Source: Streptomyces sp. LX-29
GTDB taxonomy: Bacteria; Actinomycetota; Actinomycetes; Streptomycetales; Streptomycetaceae
DNA: 64,000 bases
Assembly (NCBI RefSeq): GCF_029541745.1
Contig: NZ_CP089746.1
Span: forward strand, 5,961,559-6,025,558
Reading direction: 5' to 3'
The notes under the pieces are model-generated. The model was not told the DNA's origin. It ran no database searches and saw nothing but the letters and a program-made list of their open reading frames with translations. The position numbers and the translations under genes were made by a program. Shown one piece after another: positions 58,922 to 64,000 of this stretch. How positions within the stretch are numbered: the first letter of the stretch is position 1; every line of letters begins with the position of its first letter.

Positions 58922-60895
58922 CTAGAGGAGGCCGTCCACCGAGAGCGTGATCGTGCTGCCCTCGGGCGCCTTCTCGCCCCCGTCCACCGACTGGTCGGTC
59001 ACCTCGTCACCGGCGAACAGCAGCGGCTCGTCCACCTCGACCGTGAAGCCGAGGCCCTCCAGCTGCTCCTTGGCGTCGTCGACGTTCTCGCCCTCGACGT
59101 CCGGAACCTCGACCATCCGCGGGCCCTTGGAGACGGTCAGCGTGATGGTGTCGCCCTTGACCGCCTTGCGGTTCCCGGGGAGCGACTGGCGGGCCACGGT
59201 GCCCGCGTCCTCCTCCGAGAACACCTTGTCCACGGCGATCTCGACCTTGAAGCCCGCCTGGCGCAGGTCCTCCTCGGCGTCCCCCACCTGATCGCCGACG
59301 ACGTCCGGGACGTCGATCGGCGCGCCCATGCTGATGGTGATCGCGACGGCGGTGTCCGGGCGGCGCTGAGTGCCGGGCCGGGGGTCGGTGGCCAGCACGG
59401 TGCCCTCCGGGGTCTCGGTGCTGGAGTCGCGGGTCACCTTGCCCACGCTCAGCCCGGCCTCGGTGATCTTCTTCTTGGCCTCGGCGAGCGGGATGCCCAC
59501 CACGTTGGGCATCTCGGTCCGCGGCCGGCCCTTGGAGACGGTGATGGTCACGGTCCCCGTGTTGCGGATCCGGTCGCCGACGCCGGGCTTGCTGGCGATG
59601 ACCTCGCCCTTGGGCACGGCGTCGCTGAACTCCTCCTTCACCACCACGTCCAGGCCCTTGCCGCGCAGCTTCCGCTCCGCCTCGGCCCGGCTCAGGCTGA
59701 GCACCGACGGCACCTCGGTGAACTGTCCGTAGCTGACGTACCAGACGCCCGCGCCGATGCCCAGGGCGAGGAGCACGGCGGCGACCAGCGTCAGCATCCG
59801 GCGGCGCGGCGACAGGGCGCCCAGCCGGGACGTGCGGGGCGGGCGCGGCCCGCCGCCCTGCCCGACCGCGGGCCGTGGCGGGAGCTCCAGCCGGGTGGTG
59901 GCGCCCAGCGGCGCGTCGGCGCCGCCGGCACCGGCCGGGAGCGGCGCGCCGCCGCCGGGTATGGGCCGGGCTATGACGCTCGTGCGGTCCTCGGCGTTGT
60001 CGTGCTCCTGGGCGCGGCTCGCCGGCGGGACCAGGTCCAGCTGCGCGTCGCCGAGGCCCGCGCGGGCGGCCTGCGCCTGCGCCAGCAGCGCGACGGCGTC
60101 GGTGGGGCGCTGCTCGGGGTCGCGGGCGGTGGCGCTCGCCACCAGGGCGTCCAGCTCGGGGGCGAGCCCCGGCACCAGCTCGGACGGCGGGACGATGTCC
60201 CCGTTCAGGTGCTGGTAGAGGATCTGCGCCGGGGTGTCGCCGGTGTGCGGCTTGCTGCCGGTCAGCATCTCGTAGACGACCACACCGCAGGCGTAGACGT
60301 CCGCGCGGGTGTCCGCGGTGCCGTGCTCGATCTGCTCGGGCGCCAGGTAGGAGACGGTGCCCAGGACCGTCCCGGTGGAGGAGCTGGTGGCGGTGTCCAC
60401 GGCCCGCGCGAGCCCGAAGTCGGCGACCTTGACCCTGCCGTCGTCGCCGATCAGGACGTTCTCGGGCTTCATGTCCCGGTGGACGAACCCGGCCAGGTGC
60501 GCGGCGCCCAGGGCGGCCAGCATCGGCTCCAGGATGTCCAGTGCCGCGCGGGGCTGCAGCGCGCCGCGCTCGCGCAGCACGTCGCGCAGGGTGCACCCGG
60601 GCACGTACTCCATCGCGAGGTAGACGTACGTCCCGTCGGTGCCCTGGTCGAAGACGCCCACGACGTTGGGGTGGGCGAGGCGCGCCACGGACTTCGCCTC
60701 GCGGATGAAGCGGTCGACGAAGGCGGCGTCGGCGGCGAGCGTCGGGTGCATCACCTTGAGGGCGAGCACCCGGTCGAGCCGGGTGTCCACGGCCCGGTAG
60801 ACCGTGGCCATGCCGCCCACGGCGATCCGCGCCTCGACGCGGTACCGGCCGTCGAGCACCTGCCCGACGAGGGGGTCCTGCAGGGTCGTATCCAC
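58922..60895 (-). CDS. PASTA-domain Ser/Thr protein kinase (PknB type)
   Basis: A 657-residue receptor kinase. The N-terminal kinase domain has IAVGGMATVYRA, ATP Lys in LALKVMHP, catalytic HRDMKPENVL, DFG and GTVSYLAPEQ. A Pro/Gly linker leads to one membrane helix (MLTLVAAVLLALGIGAGVWY) and four extracellular PASTA repeats (EVPSVLSLSRAEAERKL, EMPNVVGIPLAEAKKK, DVPDVVGDQVGDAEED, EVPDVEGENVDDAKEQ), which bind peptidoglycan fragments. GTG 60895 has TACACT eight bases upstream and no ribosome site. Confidence 0.95.
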   Translation of the reverse strand: MDTTLQDPLVGQVLDGRYRVEARIAVGGMATVYRAVDTRLDRVLALKVMHPTLAADAAFVDRFIREAKSVARLAHPNVVGVFDQGTDGTYVYLAMEYVPGCTLRDVLRERGALQPRAALDILEPMLAALGAAHLAGFVHRDMKPENVLIGDDGRVKVADFGLARAVDTATSSSTGTVLGTVSYLAPEQIEHGTADTRADVYACGVVVYEMLTGSKPHTGDTPAQILYQHLNGDIVPPSELVPGLAPELDALVASATARDPEQRPTDAVALLAQAQAARAGLGDAQLDLVPPASRAQEHDNAEDRTSVIARPIPGGGAPLPAGAGGADAPLGATTRLELPPRPAVGQGGGPRPPRTSRLGALSPRRRMLTLVAAVLLALGIGAGVWYVSYGQFTEVPSVLSLSRAEAERKLRGKGLDVVVKEEFSDAVPKGEVIASKPGVGDRIRNTGTVTITVSKGRPRTEMPNVVGIPLAEAKKKITEAGLSVGKVTRDSSTETPEGTVLATDPRPGTQRRPDTAVAITISMGAPIDVPDVVGDQVGDAEEDLRQAGFKVEIAVDKVFSEEDAGTVARQSLPGNRKAVKGDTITLTVSKGPRMVEVPDVEGENVDDAKEQLEGLGFTVEVDEPLLFAGDEVTDQSVDGGEKAPEGSTITLSVDGLL

Positions 60896-61063
60896 GAGAG
60901 AGGAGTGTACGAGCCCCACCCGACACGCCGTGTCACCTGCGGCGCCACCTCGGAGACTGAAGCCGAACGGTGACAGGCGCGGCCGAGTCGCCGGGGCGGC
61001 CTGTGTCGACCCGGCCCGATTCATGCCGTATGCGCGGGCGGTGCGGGCCGCCCGCGCGGTCGC

Positions 61064-61145
61064 GCCCCGCGCGGCTCGTGTCCGTGTCGCGTGCCGCGCG
61101 GGTCGTGCCCCGCGCGGTCGTGTCCGTGTCGCGTGCCGCGCGGGG
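61064..61145. repeat. Two 39-bp direct repeats
   Basis: GCCCCGCGCGG(C)TCGTGTCCG-TGTCGCGTGCCGCGCGGG occurs at 61064-61102 and 61107-61145, differing by about one base plus an indel. It sits in the gap between the kinase start and the thiG stop. Confidence 0.8.
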
Positions 61146-61154
61146 CCGCGTTCG

Positions 61155-61955
61155 TCAGGACGTGAAGGCCGGCCGTTCCGGGTCGAAGTCGGCGACGCCC
61201 TCGGTGGGCGAGGAGGCCCGCGCGAAGTGGCGGCGGGGAATGCGGCCCGCGCGGTGGGCCAGTCGGCCCGCCTCCACGGCGTGCCGCATGGCGCCGGCCA
61301 TCAGCTCCGGGTGCTGGGCCCGGGTGACCGCCGAGGCGAGCATCACCGCGGCACAGCCCAGCTCCATGGCCAGCGCCGCGTCCGAGGCGGTGCCCGCGCC
61401 CGCGTCCAGGATCACCGGGACACCGGCGCGCTCGGTGATCAGCTGGAAGTTGTGCGGGTTGCGGATGCCGAGCCCGGAGCCGATGGGGGAGCCGAGCGGC
61501 ATGATCGCGGCGCAGCCGACGTCCTCCAGCTTGCGGGCCAGGACCGGGTCGTCGTTGGTGTACGGCAGCACGGTGAAGCCGTCGTCGACGAGGACCTCGG
61601 CGGCGTCCAGCAGCTCGACCGGGTCCGGGAGCAGGGTGCGCTCGTCGGCCACCACCTCCAGCTTGATCCAGTCGGTGCCGAGCGCCTCCCGGGCCAGCCG
61701 GGCGGTGAGCACCGCCTCGCCCGCGGTGAAGCAGCCCGCGGTGTTCGGCAGCACCCGGATGCCGTGCTTGTTCAGCACGGACAGCACCGAGCCCTGCACG
61801 GTCGGGTCCAGGCGGCGCATCGCCACGGTGGTGAGCTCGGTCCCGGAGGCGAGCAGCGCGCGCTCCAGCACCTCCAGGCTGGGCGCCCCGCCGGTGCCCA
61901 TGATCAGCCGGGAGGCGAAGGCGGTGCCCGCGATGAGCAGCGGGTCGTCGGCCAT
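61155..61955 (-). CDS. thiG: Thiazole synthase ThiG
   Basis: A 266-residue TIM-barrel enzyme that builds the thiazole phosphate of thiamine from deoxyxylulose 5-phosphate, dehydroglycine and ThiS thiocarboxylate. Signatures: SRLIMGTGGAPSLEVL, Lys in WIKLEVV, PLGSPIGSGLGI and DAGAGTASDAALAMELG. ATG 61955 has GGGAGG six bases upstream; the stop of thiS is two bases before it. It ends the thiO-thiS-thiG operon. Confidence 0.96.
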   Translation of the reverse strand: MADDPLLIAGTAFASRLIMGTGGAPSLEVLERALLASGTELTTVAMRRLDPTVQGSVLSVLNKHGIRVLPNTAGCFTAGEAVLTARLAREALGTDWIKLEVVADERTLLPDPVELLDAAEVLVDDGFTVLPYTNDDPVLARKLEDVGCAAIMPLGSPIGSGLGIRNPHNFQLITERAGVPVILDAGAGTASDAALAMELGCAAVMLASAVTRAQHPELMAGAMRHAVEAGRLAHRAGRIPRRHFARASSPTEGVADFDPERPAFTS

Positions 61956-61957
61956 GG

Positions 61958-62185
61958 TCAGCCTCCCTGGACAGCGGTGAGGACCTCGACGCGGTCGCCG
62001 TGGCCGAGTGTCGTCCGCGGCCACTGGCTGCGGGGCACCACGGACTCGTTGACGGCGGCGGCGACGCCGCTGGCGGCGGTGGTGAGGGTCGCGACGAGCC
62101 GGTCGAGGGTGAGGCCGGCGGGCAGGTCGCGCGGCTCGCCGTTGACGGACACGGACATGGCGTCGCCGTTCGCGGACGCGGTCAT
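61958..62185 (-). CDS. thiS: Sulfur carrier protein ThiS
   Basis: A 75-residue ubiquitin-fold sulfur carrier ending in the required Gly-Gly (TAVQGG), where the thiocarboxylate forms. It contains VSVNGEPRDLPAGLTLDRLV and the C-terminal GHGDRVEVLTAV. ATG 62185 follows AGGAG and overlaps thiO by ATGA; a shorter start at 62158 is possible. Confidence 0.94.
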   Translation of the reverse strand: MTASANGDAMSVSVNGEPRDLPAGLTLDRLVATLTTAASGVAAAVNESVVPRSQWPRTTLGHGDRVEVLTAVQGG

Positions 62186-63471
62186 GCGGGCTGCTCCTGG
62201 AGTGCCGAGGGGGAGGGCGGGGGAGTGGTCGTGGACCGCGCGGGGTGCGCGGCGTGGGCTACGGGCGGCACGGCGGGCGCCGGCTTGCCCGAAGGCTCCG
62301 GGGCCTCGGGGACCGCGGCCCGCGCGGCGCCCGTGAAGCGCTCGGGCGAGAAGGGGCGGGCCCGCGCGGGGAGCTCTCCGCCGGTCAGCACCTCGGCCAG
62401 GATGTCGCCGGTGACCGGGGTGAGCAGCACCCCGTTGCGGTGGTGGCCGGTGGCCAGGAGCAGGCCCGGCAGCGCGGTGGGGCCCAGGAGCGGCGCGTTG
62501 TCGGGGGAGCCGGGTCGCAGCCCCGCGCGGGTCTCGACGAGCGGGAGTTCGGTGATGCCGGGGATGAGCTCGTGGGCGTCGCGGAGCAGTTCGTAGACGC
62601 CGCCCGCGGTGACGGTGGTGTCCCAGCCCAGCTCCTCCGTGGTCGCGCCGAGGACCAGTTCGCCGTTCTCGCGCGGGACGAGATAGACCTGTCCGCCGCG
62701 CACCACCGCCCGCACCGTCCGGGACAGGAACGGGGCGTACGGCTCCGGCACCCGCAGCCGCAGGATCTGCCCCTTCACGGGGCGCACCGGGGGCAGCACG
62801 CCCGCGGGCAGGCCGCCGATGCGGCCGCTGTGGCTGCCGGCCGCCAGCACCGTCTGGTCGGCGTCGACCCGGGAGCCGTCGGCCAGCTCGGCCCCTCCCG
62901 CGCGGTCGCCGCGCAGTGTGAGGCGCTCCGCGCGGGAGCGGTGGAAGACCACCCCGGCCCGCTCGCAGGCGGTCGACAGGGCCGCGGCCAGGCGCCGCGG
63001 GTCGACCTGGTGGTCGCCGTCCACGCGCAGTCCGCCGCGGACGCCCGGCGCCAGCATCGGCTCCAGCCGGCGGCACTCGCGCCCCGACAGCCACTGCGAG
63101 TCCAGCCCGCAGCGCTGCTGGAGCGCGTGCAGCTCGCGCAGGTGGGCGCGGTCGTCGGAGTCGAGCGCGACGGCGAGCGTGCCGCACGCGCGGTAGCCGA
63201 TGTCCTGGCCGGCGACCTCCGCCAGCTCGGCGGCGAAGGCCGGGTAGCGCCGCGCGGAGTCGAGGTTGAGGTCGAGCAGTGTCTCCTCGCCGTAGTGCAG
63301 TTCCGACACGGCGGCGAGCATCCCGGCCGCCACCTGGGCGGCGCCGCCGCCGGGGGTCGGGTCGGCCACCGCGGTGCGCAGTCCCCGCTGGGCGGCCCGC
63401 CAGGCCACTCCCAGACCGATGACTCCGCCCCCGACGACCAGGACGTCGTACGGTTCGCCCGTAGCGTGCAT
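62182..63471 (-). CDS. thiO: Glycine oxidase ThiO
   Basis: A 429-residue FAD enzyme of the DAO family that makes the iminoacetate (dehydroglycine) used by ThiG. The FAD fold begins VLVVGGGVIGLGVAWRAA; DGDHQVDPRRLA and TGHHRNGVLLTP are family sites. The last ~75 residues are a Pro/Ala-rich tail. ATG 63471 is just after the TPP riboswitch, so the operon is shut off by thiamine pyrophosphate. Confidence 0.94.
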   Translation of the reverse strand: MHATGEPYDVLVVGGGVIGLGVAWRAAQRGLRTAVADPTPGGGAAQVAAGMLAAVSELHYGEETLLDLNLDSARRYPAFAAELAEVAGQDIGYRACGTLAVALDSDDRAHLRELHALQQRCGLDSQWLSGRECRRLEPMLAPGVRGGLRVDGDHQVDPRRLAAALSTACERAGVVFHRSRAERLTLRGDRAGGAELADGSRVDADQTVLAAGSHSGRIGGLPAGVLPPVRPVKGQILRLRVPEPYAPFLSRTVRAVVRGGQVYLVPRENGELVLGATTEELGWDTTVTAGGVYELLRDAHELIPGITELPLVETRAGLRPGSPDNAPLLGPTALPGLLLATGHHRNGVLLTPVTGDILAEVLTGGELPARARPFSPERFTGAARAAVPEAPEPSGKPAPAVPPVAHAAHPARSTTTPPPSPSALQEQPA

Positions 63472-63486
63472 GGGCTGTCAGCCCCT

Positions 63487-63583
63487 CCCTTCGCCGGCAT
63501 GACCCGGATCAGGTTCGTACGGTCGGAGGCCGCCTCAGCCTCCCTCTCAGCCCGGTGCGTCCGGGCTCCCGCGAGTGCTCTTG
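63487..63583 (-). ncRNA. TPP riboswitch (THI element)
   Basis: On the minus strand the leader holds GGGCTGAGAGGG, the middle GACCGT and GAACCTGATCCGGGTCATGC followed by CGGCGAAGGGAGG. These are the conserved core and 3' arm of the thiamine pyrophosphate riboswitch. It precedes thiO by ~15 nt, overlapping the ribosome site (AGGGAGGGG), consistent with control of translation. Confidence 0.93.
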
Positions 63584-63723
63584 GCCCGCCACCCTAGTAC
63601 GCCGTCCGAATGGGCCGGAAGGGCGAGCCCGGACGGCGGGAGCCGACGGCGCGCCGGCGGTCCCGGCGCGGCCTCCGCGCGGAATGCTTCGGCGCCCCGC
63701 GCGAAGCGACCTACAGTGATCAG

Positions 63724-64000
63724 GTGAGTGAGCAGCTGAGCGAGCGCGCCCGGCCTGGCGCGCGGACGGACGAGAAGAAGCCTCCGGTCGTTCCGCCGGA
63801 GACCGGACCCGAGGCCGGCGCGCGGAGCGGAAGCGGAGCAGCCGGCTCCCTGAGCGGGCAGCGAGTGGTGATCGTGGGCGCCGGGATGGCCGGCGTGCAG
63901 ACCGCCGTGGCGCTGCGTGAGGAGGGCTGGCCGGGCGCCATCACGCTGATCGGCGCCGAGCCGCACCCGCCGTACGACCGGCCGCCGCTGTCCAAGGCGG
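63724..64000 (+). CDS. FAD/NAD(P)-dependent oxidoreductase (5' part)
   Basis: Only the first ~92 residues are in the window. After an ~45-residue Pro/Gly/Arg-rich lead comes the FAD motif VVIVGAGMAGVQTAVALREE and PHPPYDRPPLSKA, the start of ferredoxin-reductase-type flavoproteins. TACAGT (63712-63717) six bases before GTG 63724, with no ribosome site, suggests a leaderless mRNA. It is divergent from the thi operon. Confidence 0.85.
   Translation, partial: MSEQLSERARPGARTDEKKPPVVPPETGPEAGARSGSGAAGSLSGQRVVIVGAGMAGVQTAVALREEGWPGAITLIGAEPHPPYDRPPLSKA

Noticed and set aside
1..64000. tRNA, rRNA, prophage or biosynthetic cluster
   Set aside because: No tRNA-like cloverleaf core, rRNA segment, integrase, phage or PKS/NRPS signature was seen; the content is conserved core genes.

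Overview
The window is 64 kb of high-GC actinobacterial chromosome, almost certainly from a Streptomyces species. The evidence is very GC-rich third codon positions, many GTG and a few TTG starts, short ATGA gene overlaps, and a gene order I recognise from the Streptomyces core: pspA, nadA, adoK, cta/qcr, trpD, pimB/fadD15-like genes, glkA, macRS, pfkA, a fused anthranilate synthase, class II DAHP synthase, bfd/bfr, a PASTA kinase and thiGSO. There is no phage, plasmid, CRISPR, tRNA or rRNA signal. This is housekeeping chromosome, and the unusual content lies mostly in intergenic DNA and regulatory sites.

Layout. 1-6.1 kb: the end of an ABC exporter gene, a methyltransferase, a DUF3043 membrane protein, the envelope-stress pair pspA/pspAA and a NarL-type two-component system. 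6.2-13 kb: nadA, an A-type Fe-S carrier (erpA), membrane or small proteins, adenosine kinase and a cysteine desulfurase-TusA fusion. 13.3-22.8 kb: the terminal oxidase and cytochrome bc1 genes ctaC-ctaD-ctaF and ctaE-qcrC-qcrA-qcrB, separated by an L,D-transpeptidase gene and a divergent receiver-like gene. 23.2-29.3 kb: trpD, a SAM-IV riboswitch with a class V aminotransferase, an Lrp-type ligand-binding protein, a rhomboid protease, a zinc ribbon and a NYN-domain protein.

29.4-37.9 kb: a c-di-AMP (ydaO) riboswitch with an NlpC/P60 hydrolase, its paralogue, a lipoprotein metallopeptidase, a GPP34 protein, a PadR/MATE divergent pair and a PimB-like mannosyltransferase. 38-48 kb: FadD15-like acyl-CoA synthetase, phosphoesterase, SRPBCC protein, degenerate ArsA-like ATPase, glucokinase GlkA, a nuclease-fold phosphatase, an esterase and a PlsC acyltransferase. 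Much of this block mirrors the Rv2182c-Rv2188c region of Mycobacterium tuberculosis. 48-64 kb: MacSR, phosphofructokinase, TrpEG with a WWW leader peptide and attenuator, a frameshifted secreted protein, DAHP synthase, bfd/bfr with an iron box, a sulfite-oxidase-like protein, an endonuclease IV-like protein, a four-PASTA Ser/Thr kinase, thiG-thiS-thiO behind a TPP riboswitch, and the start of a FAD-dependent reductase.

Themes. Three metabolite riboswitches (SAM-IV, c-di-AMP, TPP), one trp attenuator and one iron box control sulfur, cell wall, thiamine, tryptophan and iron genes. At least nine genes have a TANNNT -10 box only 6-8 nt before the start codon, as expected for leaderless mRNAs. A ~131 bp imperfect inverted repeat lies at ~4.0 and ~22.9 kb and brackets the nadA-respiratory block. 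Several other gaps hold short tandem GC-rich repeats.
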